A stretch of DNA of 64,000 bases. Origin: Bradyrhizobium sp. CSA112. Lineage in GTDB: Bacteria; Pseudomonadota; Alphaproteobacteria; Rhizobiales; Xanthobacteraceae. This document shows, piece after piece, positions 41,429 through 51,067 of this stretch (its first letter is position 1; each line of letters starts with the position of its first letter). Made by a program: the position numbers and the translations under genes. Below the pieces are notes generated by a model. It did not search any database. It was given only the letters and a program-made list of their open reading frames with translations, and was not told where the DNA came from. The stretch lies in NCBI RefSeq assembly GCF_029051645.1, contig NZ_JAACFS010000001.1, forward strand, positions 248,001 to 312,000, in the 5' to 3' direction.

Positions 41429-42394
41429 ATGACCTCCAAAGCCCTCCTTGCGGCCACCGCCCTGGTCGCCATCACGCTTTCACTTCCGGCAACCGCCGCT
41501 GAACTCACCGTCGGCTTCTCCCAGATCGGATCCGAATCCGGCTGGCGGGCGGCGGAGACGTCCGTCTCCAAATCGGAGGCCGCCAAGCGCAAGGTCACGC
41601 TCAAGATCGCCGACGCCCAGCAGAAGCAGGAGAACCAAATCAAGGCGATCCGTTCTTTCATAGCTCAAGGGGTCGACGCGATCTTCCTCGCGCCTGTGGT
41701 GTCGAGCGGCTGGGACGCGGTGTTGAAGGAGGCGAAGGAAGCCAAGATTCCGGTCGTGCTGCTCGACCGCGACATCGATCCGTCGGGCAAGGAGCTTTAT
41801 CTCACCGCCGTCACCTCGGACAGCGTGCACGAAGGCGCCGTCGCCGGCGAATGGTTGGCGAAGGCCGTGGCCGGCAAGGCATGCAACGTCGTCGAGCTAC
41901 AAGGCACGGTCGGCGCGAGCGTTGCGACCAACCGCAAGAAGGGTTTTGACAGCGTCGTCGCCAAAAACGCCAACCTCAAGGTGGTGCGCAGCCAGACCGG
42001 CGACTTCACCCGCGCCAAGGGCAAGGAGGTGATGGAAAGCTTCATCAAGGCCGAAGGCGGCGGCAAGACGATTTGCGCGGTCTACGCCCATAACGACGAC
42101 ATGATGGTCGGCGCGATCCAGGCGATGAAGGAAGCCGGCCTCAAGCCGGGCAAGGACATCCTGACGGTATCGATCGATGCGGTGCCCGACATCTTCAAGG
42201 CGATCGCGGCCGGGGAGGCCAACGCCACCGTCGAGCTGACGCCGAACATGGCAGGTCCGGCGCTGGACGCCATCATGGCTTACAAGGCCAAGGGAACCGT
42301 GCCGCCGAAATGGATCCAGACGGAATCGAAGCTCTACACGGCGGCCGATGATCCGCAGAAGATCTACGACAGCAAGAAGGGCCTCGGCTACTGA
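41429..42394 (+). CDS. ytfQ: Sugar ABC transporter substrate-binding protein, YtfQ type
   Basis: 321 residues from ATG 41429 (GGGAG upstream). Signal peptide about 1-24 (ALVAITLSLPATAAE). Periplasmic-binding family 4 (ribose/galactofuranose) fold: 'TVGFSQIGSESGWRAAET', 'AIRSFIAQGVDAIFLAPVVSSGWDAVLKEAKEA', 'IPVVLLDRDID', 'CAVYAHNDDMMVGAIQAMKEAG'. The GSESGWR opening is typical of YtfQ, which binds galactofuranose. The neighbouring aldose dehydrogenase suggests galactose/arabinose-type sugars. Confidence 0.88.
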   Translation: MTSKALLAATALVAITLSLPATAAELTVGFSQIGSESGWRAAETSVSKSEAAKRKVTLKIADAQQKQENQIKAIRSFIAQGVDAIFLAPVVSSGWDAVLKEAKEAKIPVVLLDRDIDPSGKELYLTAVTSDSVHEGAVAGEWLAKAVAGKACNVVELQGTVGASVATNRKKGFDSVVAKNANLKVVRSQTGDFTRAKGKEVMESFIKAEGGGKTICAVYAHNDDMMVGAIQAMKEAGLKPGKDILTVSIDAVPDIFKAIAAGEANATVELTPNMAGPALDAIMAYKAKGTVPPKWIQTESKLYTAADDPQKIYDSKKGLGY

Positions 42395-42407
42395 GCGGCC
42401 GGCATCA

Positions 42408-42437
42408 CGCCGCCGGGTCCAGCACGGCCCGGCGGCG
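42408..42437 (+). other. Intercistronic stem-loop after ytfQ
   Basis: CGCCGCCGGG and CCCGGCGGCG form a perfect 10-bp stem with a 10-nt loop, 13 bp after the binding-protein stop and with no T-run. Expected to protect the ytfQ mRNA and lower downstream expression. Confidence 0.7.
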
Positions 42438-42522
42438 AGAGCCTTCTCGACGAATCCGACGCGTAAGGTGAACATGCCGGACATTCGCGTTCGACGCGAA
42501 CGTCGGTGGGAGTGATGTCGGC

Positions 42523-44067
42523 ATGAATGCAATTTCCGACCCTGGCCCCGCTCTCTTGGAGGTGCGCGGGCTGAGCAAGAGTTTTGGCACGCTGCGCGCC
42601 CTGCAGGAGGTGGATTTCACCTTGCGGGCCGGCGAAATTCACGCGCTGCTCGGCGAGAACGGCGCGGGCAAGTCCACCCTGATCAAGGCGGTGACCGGGG
42701 TCTTCCCGCGCGATGCCGGCATCGTCCGCCTCGGCGGCGTCGAGGTCGCGCCGCGCTCGGCCAAGGCAGCAGTCGATGCGGGGATTGCGACCGTCTATCA
42801 GGAGGTCAATCTGCTCCTGAACCTGTCGGTGGCGCAGAACCTCTATCTCGGCAGACAGCCGACGCGGTTCGGTCTGGTGCGCGAGGCCGAGATGCGCCGC
42901 TGCGCCGCCGCGCTGCTTGCCGAGTTCGATCTGCATATCGACGTCGCTGAACCCCTTGGAAACTATTCGGTTGCGGTTCAGCACATCACCGCGATCGCGC
43001 GCGCCGTCGACCAGTCGGCGCAGGTGCTGATCCTCGACGAGCCGACCGCGAGCCTCGATCGCCATGAGGTCGAGATCCTTTTCGCTGTCATGCGCAAGCT
43101 CGCGCAGCGCGGAATCGGCGTCATCTTCGTCACGCATTTTCTCGACCAGGTCTATGAGATCTGCGACCGCATCACGGTGCTGCGCAACGGCCGGTTGATC
43201 GGCGAGCGGACGACTGCCGAACTGCCGCGGATCGAATTGATCCGAATGATGCTCGGCCGCGAACTCGCCGAGACGACCAGCGAGCGCACGGCGGCGCATG
43301 CGCGGCAGGTGGGAGAGATCTGCGCGCGCTTCGAGGACTATGGCAAGGCAGGCTATGTTGCGCCGTTCAATCTCGCGCTTCGCCGCGGAGAAGTGGTTGG
43401 GCTCGCCGGCCTGCTCGGATCGGGGCGCACCGAAACTGCACGGCTGGTGTTCGGCGCCGAGCGCGCTGACAGCGGCAGCGCCACGGTCGACGGCAAGCCG
43501 GTCCGGCTGCAATCGCCGCGCGACGCCGTCGCCCATGGCTTCGGCTATTGCCCCGAAGAGCGCAAGACCGAGGGCATCATTGCCGATCTCACCGTGCGCG
43601 AAAACATCGTGCTGGCGCTGCAGGCCAAGCGCGGCCTTGCAAAGCCGCTGTCCCGCTCCGAGCAGGAAGGGATCGCGATGCGTTTCATTGGGCTGCTCGA
43701 CATCCGCCCGCCGGAGCCGGAGCGTCCGATCGGGCTATTGTCCGGCGGCAACCAGCAGAAGGTGCTGCTCGCCCGCTGGCTCGCCACGGCGCCGCGCCTG
43801 CTGGTGCTCGACGAGCCGACCCGCGGCATTGATGTCGGCGCCCACGCCGAGATCATCCGCCTGATCCGAGATCTATGCGACGACGGCCTGGCGCTGCTGG
43901 TGATCTCGTCCGAGCTCGACGAGATCGTGACCTATTCGGACCGGGTAGTCGTGCTGCGCGATCGTGCCCATGTCGATGAGTTGGAAGGGGATGCCATCGA
44001 CATCTCCAATATTCTGGCAGCGATCGCTGTCGCCGGCAGCGCCGGTGCGGAAGCCGGGCAGCCATGA
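42523..44067 (+). CDS. ytfR: Sugar ABC transporter ATP-binding protein, YtfR type
   Basis: 514 residues with two ATPase domains. The first has [14 protein letters not shown] and [11 protein letters not shown]. The second has the degenerate GLLGSGRTETARLV usual in this family, [15 protein letters not shown] and [11 protein letters not shown]. Energises uptake with YtfT/YjfF. Overlaps ytfT by ATGA. Confidence 0.92.
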   Translation: MNAISDPGPALLEVRGLSKSFGTLRALQEVDFTLRAGEIHALLGENGAGKSTLIKAVTGVFPRDAGIVRLGGVEVAPRSAKAAVDAGIATVYQEVNLLLNLSVAQNLYLGRQPTRFGLVREAEMRRCAAALLAEFDLHIDVAEPLGNYSVAVQHITAIARAVDQSAQVLILDEPTASLDRHEVEILFAVMRKLAQRGIGVIFVTHFLDQVYEICDRITVLRNGRLIGERTTAELPRIELIRMMLGRELAETTSERTAAHARQVGEICARFEDYGKAGYVAPFNLALRRGEVVGLAGLLGSGRTETARLVFGAERADSGSATVDGKPVRLQSPRDAVAHGFGYCPEERKTEGIIADLTVRENIVLALQAKRGLAKPLSRSEQEGIAMRFIGLLDIRPPEPERPIGLLSGGNQQKVLLARWLATAPRLLVLDEPTRGIDVGAHAEIIRLIRDLCDDGLALLVISSELDEIVTYSDRVVVLRDRAHVDELEGDAIDISNILAAIAVAGSAGAEAGQP

Positions 44068-45050
44068 TGTCAAGACTGCTGCAAAGCCGTGGCCTTGCCC
44101 AAATCATCGCCTTGCTGGTGATCCTTGCGGTCGACCGGGCCGTCTCGCCGCAATTCTTCGATCTGCGGATGCAGGACGGGCGGCTGTTCGGCAGCCTGAT
44201 CGACGTCTTGAATCGCGGCGCGCCTGTCGCGCTGCTTGCGCTCGGTATGGTGCTGGTCATCGCTACGAGGGGCATCGACCTGTCGGTTGGCGCCGTGATG
44301 GCGATATCAGGCGCGATTGCCGCAAGCCTTGCCGACGCACACGGTCTGCCGCTGGCGCTTGCCGCAGCGCTCGGCGCCGGGCTGCTATGCGGGCTGTGGA
44401 ACGGCTTTCTCGTTGCGGTGCTCGGCATCCAGCCGATCGTCGCCACCTTGATCCTGATGGTGGCGGGGCGGGGCGTCGCGCAGCTCATTACCGAGGGCCG
44501 GATCGTCACCTTCACCGCGCCCGACCTGGTCTGGCTCGGAAACGGCGCCGTGCTCGGTGTGCCGGCGCCGGTCGTGGTCGTGCTCGGCATGTTGATCGTC
44601 ACCGGCGCGGTGGTCCGAGGCTCTGCGCTCGGCCTCTTGATCGAGGCGACCGGCGGAAACGCGCGGGCGAGCGAACTGGCCGGGATCGGTACGCGCGGCA
44701 TGATCCTTGCGGTCTATGTCTGGTGCGGCCTCTGCGCGGCGCTCGCCGGCGTCATCGCCGCCGCCGATATCATGGGCGCGGATGCCAACAATGCCGGGCT
44801 CTGGCTCGAGCTCGATGCGATTCTTGCGGTGGTGATCGGCGGCACCTCGCTGTTCGGCGGGCGCTTCAGCCTGGTGCTGGCGATGGTCGGCGCGCTGATC
44901 ATCCAGGCCATGAACACCGGCATTCTGCTGTCGGGCTATCCGCCGGAGTTCAATCTCGTGGTGAAGGCGGCTGTTGTGCTGGTCGTTCTGCTGCTGCAGT
45001 CGCCGCGCTTCGCTAACGTCGGAGTCGTGCTGGGGAGGGCTCGCCAATGA
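44064..45050 (+). CDS. ytfT: Sugar ABC transporter permease, YtfT type
   Basis: 328 residues, about eight to ten membrane segments, with 'LALGMVLVIATRGIDLSVGAVMAISGAIAASL' (BPD_transp_2 signature, GIDLSVG) and 'IGGTSLFGGRFSLVLAMVGALIIQAMNTGILLSGYP'. Overlaps both neighbours by 4 bp. Confidence 0.9.
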   Translation: MMSRLLQSRGLAQIIALLVILAVDRAVSPQFFDLRMQDGRLFGSLIDVLNRGAPVALLALGMVLVIATRGIDLSVGAVMAISGAIAASLADAHGLPLALAAALGAGLLCGLWNGFLVAVLGIQPIVATLILMVAGRGVAQLITEGRIVTFTAPDLVWLGNGAVLGVPAPVVVVLGMLIVTGAVVRGSALGLLIEATGGNARASELAGIGTRGMILAVYVWCGLCAALAGVIAAADIMGADANNAGLWLELDAILAVVIGGTSLFGGRFSLVLAMVGALIIQAMNTGILLSGYPPEFNLVVKAAVVLVVLLLQSPRFANVGVVLGRARQ

Positions 45051-46030
45051 GGAGGCTGCCGCCGGTCGCGATAACGGCCATGGTTTTTGTCGTCGGGTTT
45101 GCACTCTGCACGGTGCAATTTCCTAATTTCGCTTCCACCCGCGTGGCGGCCAATCTGCTGACCGACAACGCCTTTCTCGGCATCGTCGCCGCCGGCATGA
45201 CCTTCGTGATCATTTCCGGGGGCATCGACCTGTCGGTTGGCTCGGTGATCGGCTTCACCACCGTGTTCGTCGCGCTGGCGATCGAGCGCCTCGGCTTGCC
45301 ACCGCTCGTCGCCTTCGCCGCGATCCTCTTGCTGTGCGCTGCCTTCGGTGCGGCAATGGGCGCGGTCATCCACGTATTCGACATGCCGCCGTTCATCGTC
45401 ACGCTGGCGGGCATGTTCCTCGCCCGCGGCGCAAGCTTCCTGATGTCGACGGAATCGACGCCGATATCAGCGCCGCTCTATTCGACGGTGTCGGATTTCG
45501 CCGTGCGGCCACCCGGTGGAGGCCGGCTCACCGCCATTGCCCTTATCATGCTCGCGGTCGTCGCCGCGGGAGCCGTGCTCCTGCATTTCACCCGCTTCGG
45601 GGCCAACGTCTATGCGCTCGGCGGCAGCCGCACGACCACGGCCCTGATGGGCATCCCGGTCGGATCCATGACGGTGCGCATTTATATGCTGTCGAGCGTC
45701 CTTGCCGGGCTCGCCGGCATTGTGTTCTCCTTCTACACTGCGGCAGGCTATTCCCTGTCGGCCGTCGGTGTCGAACTCGATTCCATCGCGGCTGTGGTGA
45801 TCGGCGGCACCTTGCTGACCGGCGGCCAGGGGTCGGTGGTCGGCACGTTGCTCGGCGTGCTGATCCAGGGCCTGATCCAGACCTACATCAATTTCGATGG
45901 AACCTTGTCGAGCTGGTGGACCAAGATCGTGACCGGTATCCTGCTTTTCGCTTTCATCGCCCTGCAGCAGGCCATGCTGGGCATCGCCCGCCGCGCCGGC
46001 CCTCGCAAGGCAGGAGTCCACAAATCATGA
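45047..46030 (+). CDS. yjfF: Sugar ABC transporter permease, YjfF type
   Basis: 327 residues; membrane protein with 'GMTFVIISGGIDLSVGSVIGFTTVFVALAIERL', 'ALGGSRTTTALMGIPVGSMTVRIYMLSSVLAGLAGIV' and 'VVIGGTLLTGGQGSVVGTLLGVLIQGLIQTYINF'. The second permease of the YtfQRT-YjfF transporter. Its stop overlaps the regulator start. Confidence 0.9.
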   Translation: MRRLPPVAITAMVFVVGFALCTVQFPNFASTRVAANLLTDNAFLGIVAAGMTFVIISGGIDLSVGSVIGFTTVFVALAIERLGLPPLVAFAAILLLCAAFGAAMGAVIHVFDMPPFIVTLAGMFLARGASFLMSTESTPISAPLYSTVSDFAVRPPGGGRLTAIALIMLAVVAAGAVLLHFTRFGANVYALGGSRTTTALMGIPVGSMTVRIYMLSSVLAGLAGIVFSFYTAAGYSLSAVGVELDSIAAVVIGGTLLTGGQGSVVGTLLGVLIQGLIQTYINFDGTLSSWWTKIVTGILLFAFIALQQAMLGIARRAGPRKAGVHKS

Positions 46031-46806
46031 CGTCCCGGCTTGTCGTCATCCCGACGCGGCGCGCGCATTCCAACCACGCCGAGGTTGCCCGCAGCATCGG
46101 CATCGACATCATTGCCGGCCGCTACGCCGAAGGTGGCCGCCTGCCGGGCGATGCCGAACTCACGGCAATGTTCGGCGTCTCGCGGCCGGTGTTGCGCGAG
46201 AGCGTCAAAACCCTGGTTGCGAAGGGGTTGCTCACGACCAAAGCGCGGGTCGGCACGGTGGTGCGCGAGCGCGGCGCCTGGAACATGTTCGACGCCGACG
46301 TGCTGGCCTGGCATCTCGATGCCGGCATCGACCGGCGCTTTCTTAACGACCTTGCCGAAATCCGGCTCGCCGTCGAACCGCGCGCCGCTGCGCTCGCGGC
46401 CGGCCGCCGCTCGGAGGCCGACATCGCCGAACTCAATCGGAGCATGGCGCGAATGCGGGCGGAGGCCTCCGACTCCGTTGGTTTTGCTGACGGCGATCTT
46501 GCCCTGCACCTGGCCGTCGCCAACGCCTCCGGCAATTTGTTCATGCGTTCGATCGGCAACGTCATCGAGGCGGCGTTGCGCGCCTCGTTCCTGCTCAGCG
46601 CGCCGGTCGAAACGCAGGACCGCGAGACGGTGCTGTTGTGGCACCAGCGTATTGTCGATGCGATCGCCAGCGGCGATGCCAAGGCAGCCACGGCCGCCAT
46701 GACCGAGGTGATCCACAATGGATTGCGCCGCCATGAGGAAGCTCCGGCATCGTCCGGCGCTGCGCCTGCGATCTCCACAACCGTTGAGTCCGGAGAGCAA
46801 TCATGA
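46027..46806 (+). CDS. GntR family regulator (FadR/FCD subfamily)
   Basis: 259 residues. The winged HTH 'GIDIIAGRYAEGGRLPGDAELTAMFGVSRPVLRESVKTLVAKGLLTTK' is near 20-75. The FCD domain follows, with 'DLAEIRLAVEPRAAALAAGRR', 'DLALHLAVANASGN' and 'LWHQRIVDAIASGDAKAATAAMTEVIHNGLRRH'. Embedded and translationally coupled within the sugar operon (overlaps on both sides), so it probably responds to a sugar acid made by the pathway and controls this operon. Confidence 0.9.
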   Translation: MTSRLVVIPTRRAHSNHAEVARSIGIDIIAGRYAEGGRLPGDAELTAMFGVSRPVLRESVKTLVAKGLLTTKARVGTVVRERGAWNMFDADVLAWHLDAGIDRRFLNDLAEIRLAVEPRAAALAAGRRSEADIAELNRSMARMRAEASDSVGFADGDLALHLAVANASGNLFMRSIGNVIEAALRASFLLSAPVETQDRETVLLWHQRIVDAIASGDAKAATAAMTEVIHNGLRRHEEAPASSGAAPAISTTVESGEQS

Positions 46807-47735
46807 GCCCGCTTCGCGTCGCCATCGTCGGCTTTGGCAAGATCGCACGCGACCAGCATGTGCCCGCGATCGCCGCGACTGAAGGCGTGGAACTGGTTGC
46901 CGTCGCCAGCCGCAACGCCTCGCTTCCCGGCGTGCCGCATGCGGCGACGCTCGATGAACTCCTGCGCGACGGCCCGGAAATCGACGCGGTGGCGCTGTGT
47001 ACTCCGCCGCAGGTTCGTCACGCGCAGGCGGCGATGGCGCTTGCCGCCGGCAAGCATGTGATGCTGGAAAAGCCGCCGGGCGCGACGGTCGCTGAAATCA
47101 ATCCGCTCGTGACCGCCGCGCGGGCAGCACAGCGCACGCTGTTCGCTACGTGGCACTCCCGCTTCGCTCCGGCCGTCGAGCCGGCGCGGCAATTGCTGGC
47201 CGGCCGGCAGGTCACATCAGTCAAAATTACCTGGAAGGAAGACGTGCGGGTTTGGCATCCGGGACAGGCCTGGATATTTGAGCCGGGCGGGCTCGGCGTG
47301 TTCGACCCCGGCATCAACGCACTTTCGATCCTGACGCGCATTTTGCCGCAGCCATTATTCGTGACGTCGGCCAATCTCGCGTTCCCCGCCAACCGCGACG
47401 CGCCGATCGCAGCCAACCTTGTGCTGAGCGATGCGCAGGGGCTGAAGATCACTGCCGAGTTCGACTTCCGCCAGACCGGCCCGCAGAGCTGGGACATTGA
47501 TCTCGACACGGATGGTGGCCCGGTCACCCTGTCTATGGGCGGGGCGAGGTTGAGGGCAGGGGGCATTGAGCTCGTCGATGCCGCCGAGGCCGAATATGCC
47601 GGGCTCTATCGCCGGTTCCGCGAACTCTGCGCGACCGGCGAGGCCGACGTCGATCTCGCGCCGCTTCAGCTCGTAGCCGACGCGTTCCTGCTGGGGCGAC
47701 GCCGCACGGTCGAGCCGTTCGAGGACGAGCCATGA
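46803..47735 (+). CDS. D-galactose/L-arabinose 1-dehydrogenase (Gfo/Idh/MocA)
   Basis: 310 residues. NAD(P) motif AIVGFGKIARDQHVPAIAAT, 'ALCTPPQVRHAQAAMALAAGKHVMLEKPPGATVAEI' (EKP catalytic Lys), 'FATWHSRFAPAVEPAR', 'WKEDVRVWHPGQAWIFEPGGLGVFDPGINALSILTRILP'. This block order resembles the Azospirillum L-arabinose 1-dehydrogenase. Oxidises the pyranose to the aldono-lactone, the first step of the non-phosphorylative pathway. Coupled to the mutarotase and lactonase genes that act next to it. Confidence 0.88.
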   Translation: MSPLRVAIVGFGKIARDQHVPAIAATEGVELVAVASRNASLPGVPHAATLDELLRDGPEIDAVALCTPPQVRHAQAAMALAAGKHVMLEKPPGATVAEINPLVTAARAAQRTLFATWHSRFAPAVEPARQLLAGRQVTSVKITWKEDVRVWHPGQAWIFEPGGLGVFDPGINALSILTRILPQPLFVTSANLAFPANRDAPIAANLVLSDAQGLKITAEFDFRQTGPQSWDIDLDTDGGPVTLSMGGARLRAGGIELVDAAEAEYAGLYRRFRELCATGEADVDLAPLQLVADAFLLGRRRTVEPFEDEP

Positions 47736-48871
47736 ACGTTCCGTCCGTCGCTTCCGTGGCGCGTTCCCGCTTCGGCGTCCTGCCTGACGGCTCCGACGTC
47801 GAGCGCGTTGTCTTGCAGCGCACCGACGGATTGGAAGCCCGCATCATCACCTATGGCGCAAGCTTGCAGGCATTGCTGGTCCCGGATGTGGACGGACGTC
47901 GTGACGACATCGTGCTCGGGCATGATGCGTTCGAGGGATATCTCGCCCGCCGGCAGTTCTTCGGCGCGACGGTCGGGCGCTATGCCAATCGCATTGCCGG
48001 CGCGCGCTTTGTGCTCGACGGCGCCAAGGTGCAACTCGCGGCAAATAACGGGGCCAATGCGTTGCATGGCGGGCTGGAGGGCTTCGATCGCCGTAACTGG
48101 CGTATTGTCCGGATCGATAATGGCGATCAGCCGGCCGTGACCCTTGCCCATACCAGCGCCGATCGCGAGGAGGGGTATCCCGGCGCGCTGGAAGTGGAGG
48201 TGACCTGGCGTCTGACCGGGCCGATGGAGCTCCGGCTCGACATGACGGCGCGGACTGATCGCCCCACCGTGGTCAATCTCACCAACCACAGCTTTTTCAA
48301 TCTGGCCGGTGCGTGCTCGGGCCGAGACATTCTCGATCATCACCTCACTGTGGCGGCGGATCATTTCCTCGCTATTGATAGCGGCGCGATCCCGTTGCCG
48401 CAGCCACCTAGCGAGGTCGCCGGCACGCCGTTCGACTTTCGTGACGGCGTCGAAATCGGCGCGAGGATCCGCAACGACCATCCGCAATTGCGCGTAGGCC
48501 GCGGCTACGATCATAATTTCTGCCTCGCGCCGGCACGCGGCGAGCCCCGCTTTGCGGCGCGGCTCGCAGCGCCGACGTCCGGCCGCGTGCTCGAACTGTT
48601 TACCAACCAGCCCGGCCTGCAGGTCTATTCCGGAAACTTCCTCGACGGCACCACCGCCGGCAAGGGCGGCCGCCTCTATCGGCAGTCCGACGCCATCTGC
48701 CTCGAGCCGCAGGCATGGCCCAATACGCCCAATCGGCCTGACTTCCCGACCGCGCGGCTTACGCCGGGCGAGGTCTATCGCCACACCACACTGTACCGCT
48801 TTACGCATGCAAATCGCGGCGCAATCGAGACACAATCCGTGGTAGAGTTGCCTGAGGGAGCAGGGCGATGA
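47732..48871 (+). CDS. galM: Aldose 1-epimerase (mutarotase)
   Basis: 379 residues. 'ATVGRYANRIAGARFVLDG', 'NNGANALHGGLEGFDRRNWR', 'VVNLTNHSFFNLAG' (catalytic His region), 'HPQLRVGRGYDHNFCLAP' and 'YSGNFLDGT' are GalM landmarks. Interconverts sugar anomers before C1 oxidation. Overlaps both neighbours by 4 bp. The N-terminal 25 residues are an extension relative to the E. coli protein. Confidence 0.9.
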   Translation: MNVPSVASVARSRFGVLPDGSDVERVVLQRTDGLEARIITYGASLQALLVPDVDGRRDDIVLGHDAFEGYLARRQFFGATVGRYANRIAGARFVLDGAKVQLAANNGANALHGGLEGFDRRNWRIVRIDNGDQPAVTLAHTSADREEGYPGALEVEVTWRLTGPMELRLDMTARTDRPTVVNLTNHSFFNLAGACSGRDILDHHLTVAADHFLAIDSGAIPLPQPPSEVAGTPFDFRDGVEIGARIRNDHPQLRVGRGYDHNFCLAPARGEPRFAARLAAPTSGRVLELFTNQPGLQVYSGNFLDGTTAGKGGRLYRQSDAICLEPQAWPNTPNRPDFPTARLTPGEVYRHTTLYRFTHANRGAIETQSVVELPEGAGR

Positions 48872-49770
48872 GCGGTGACTGCGAGATGGAAGAAGTGCCG
48901 ACCACTGTTCTCTGCGGCGAGCGGTGTCATCTTGGCGAGGGCCCGACCTATGACGCCGCTACCGACACGGCCTGGTGGTTCGATATCCTCGAACGCCGGC
49001 TGTTCGAGGCGCGGCTCGACACCGGGCGCACCACGATCCATTCCCTCGACGTGATGGGCAGCGCGCTTGGGCGGATCGACGCGCATCGTCAGCTTCTCGT
49101 TGCGGATGACGGCCTCTATATTCGCGAGCCGGCGGATGGACGGATGTCGCTGTACCGTCCGCTAGAAGCCGACAATTCCGCAACGCGTTCGAACGATGCC
49201 CGGGTTCATCCGTCCGGCACCTTCTGGATCGGCACCATGGGTCGCCAGGCCGAGCGCGGACAGGGCGCCATCTATGCGCTGCATCGCGGTGAGCTGTCGC
49301 GTCTCTATGATCGCATCACGATCCCGAACGCGATCTGCTTCTCGCCGGACGGAGCCGTCGGCTATTTCGCGGACACGAGGGAGAATGTGCTGTTCCGCGT
49401 CGGTCTCGACGCAGCGACGGGCCTGCCGCGCGGTGCCCCCGCCGCGCTGATCACCCGGCGGGGAGGCGGCGGCATCGACGGCGCAGTGGTCGATGCCGAC
49501 GGACTGATCTGGAATGCGCGCTGGGGCGGCGGCTGCATCGATGTCTACAGCCCGCAAGGCGAGCACCTGCGCAGCCTCCGCGTTCCTGCACGGCAGGCGA
49601 GTTGTCCTGTTTTTATCGGGCAGGATCTCTCACGTCTGCTTGTTACCTCGGCGTGGCAAGGGATGGCGGAGGAAGCGAAACGCGCCGATCCCGATCATGG
49701 TCGCACGTTCGTGCTCGATGTTGCAGCGCGTGGCCGGCCTGAACCGGACGTAAAACTTGCAATGGCTTGA
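48868..49770 (+). CDS. SMP-30/gluconolactonase family sugar lactonase
   Basis: 300 residues, six-bladed propeller. 'CHLGEGPTYDAATDTAWWFDILERRLFEARLDTGRT' (metal Glu in LGEGP), 'SNDARVHPSGTFWIGTMGRQAERGQGAIYAL' and 'ITIPNAICFSPDGAVGYFADT' (Asn and Asp ligands). Hydrolyses the galactono- or arabinono-lactone from the dehydrogenase. Last gene of the ytfQ-to-lactonase operon, 135 bp before chvE. Confidence 0.9.
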   Translation: MSGDCEMEEVPTTVLCGERCHLGEGPTYDAATDTAWWFDILERRLFEARLDTGRTTIHSLDVMGSALGRIDAHRQLLVADDGLYIREPADGRMSLYRPLEADNSATRSNDARVHPSGTFWIGTMGRQAERGQGAIYALHRGELSRLYDRITIPNAICFSPDGAVGYFADTRENVLFRVGLDAATGLPRGAPAALITRRGGGGIDGAVVDADGLIWNARWGGGCIDVYSPQGEHLRSLRVPARQASCPVFIGQDLSRLLVTSAWQGMAEEAKRADPDHGRTFVLDVAARGRPEPDVKLAMA

Positions 49771-49905
49771 TGGAGTTGCAATGGCTTGATGGAGGAAGAT
49801 GAGGCGCAGCAGCCAAACGCGCAGAATGATTGAGTTTCAAGAGCCGCACTCAGCGGCCTGACGATCCAGGAACCATAGATCCTCGATGATCAAAGGGAGT
49901 GAAGC

Positions 49906-50979
49906 ATGACTAGTCTGAAGACCACTTTGTCGGCCTTGGCGCTGGCAGCAACCATGGCCGCAACGGCCGTGACCGGCGCTTTCGCCCAGAGCAAGGGAAC
50001 CGTCGGCATCGCCATGCCGACCAAGTCCTCGGCACGCTGGATCGACGATGGCAACAACATCGTGAAGATTTTGAAGGAGCGCGGTTACGGCACCGATCTG
50101 CAATATGCCGAGGACGACATTCCGAACCAGCTCTCGCAGGTCGAGAACATGGTGACCAAAGGCGCCAAGGTGCTGGTGATTGCGGCGATCGACGGCACCA
50201 CGCTGTCCGACGTGCTGAAGCAGGCCAAGGCCAAGGGGATCACGGTCATTGCCTATGACCGGTTGATCCGTGACACGCCCAATGTCGATTACTACGCCAC
50301 CTTCGACAATTTCCAGGTCGGCGTGCTGCAGGCGCAGTCGATCGAGCAGGGGCTCGGGCTGAAGGAAGGCAAGGGGCCTTTCAACATTGAATTGTTCGGT
50401 GGCTCGCCGGACGACAACAACGCCTACTTCTTCTACAACGGCTCGATGTCGGTGCTGCAGCCCTATATCGACAACGGCAAGCTGGTGATCGGCAGCGGCC
50501 AGAAGGGCATGGACAAGGTCTCGACCCTGCGCTGGGACGGCGCCACGGCCCAGGCGCGCATGGATAACCTGTTGAGTGCGTTCTACGGCCGCAAGCGGGT
50601 CGATGCCGTGCTCTCTCCCTATGACGGCCTCTCCATCGGCATTCTTTCGTCGCTGAAGGGCGTCGGCTATGGCAGCGGCAACATGCCGATGCCGATCGTC
50701 TCCGGCCAGGATGCCGAGGTGCCCTCGATCAAGTCGATGCAACGCGGCGAGCAGTATTCGACCATCTTCAAGGATACCCGCGATCTCGCCCGCGTCACCG
50801 CCGACATGGTGGACGCCTCGCTCAGCGGCAAGGAAGTGACCGTCAACGACACCAAGACCTATAACAATGGCGTCAAGGTGGTACCGTCCTATCTCCTGAA
50901 GCCCGTCGTCGTCGACAAGAGCAACTGGGAGAAGGTGCTGATCGACGGCGGTTACTACAAGCGTTCGCAGTTCGACTAA
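49906..50979 (+). CDS. chvE: Multiple-sugar-binding protein ChvE-like
   Basis: 357 residues from ATG 49906 (GGGAG upstream). Signal peptide about 1-25 ([17 protein letters not shown]). The mature start [20 protein letters not shown] and '[40 protein letters not shown]', '[25 protein letters not shown]', '[20 protein letters not shown]' read closely like Agrobacterium ChvE. Binds galactose, arabinose, xylose and related sugars in the periplasm. In Agrobacterium ChvE also signals to VirA; no virA is seen here. Confidence 0.92.
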   Translation: MTSLKTTLSALALAATMAATAVTGAFAQSKGTVGIAMPTKSSARWIDDGNNIVKILKERGYGTDLQYAEDDIPNQLSQVENMVTKGAKVLVIAAIDGTTLSDVLKQAKAKGITVIAYDRLIRDTPNVDYYATFDNFQVGVLQAQSIEQGLGLKEGKGPFNIELFGGSPDDNNAYFFYNGSMSVLQPYIDNGKLVIGSGQKGMDKVSTLRWDGATAQARMDNLLSAFYGRKRVDAVLSPYDGLSIGILSSLKGVGYGSGNMPMPIVSGQDAEVPSIKSMQRGEQYSTIFKDTRDLARVTADMVDASLSGKEVTVNDTKTYNNGVKVVPSYLLKPVVVDKSNWEKVLIDGGYYKRSQFD

Positions 50980-50989
50980 GCAGGACGGC

Positions 50990-51011
50990 GGCGCCGGCGA
51001 TGACCGGCGCC
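50990..51011 (+). other. Intercistronic stem-loop after chvE
   Basis: GGCGCCGG and CCGGCGCC form a perfect 8-bp stem around a 6-nt loop, extended imperfectly by flanking bases, 11 bp after the chvE stop, without a T-run. Confidence 0.65.
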
Positions 51012-51067
51012 GTCACCTGCCTTATCCGATCGCTGCGGGGTGGACAGATGATGGATGTAATGACGCG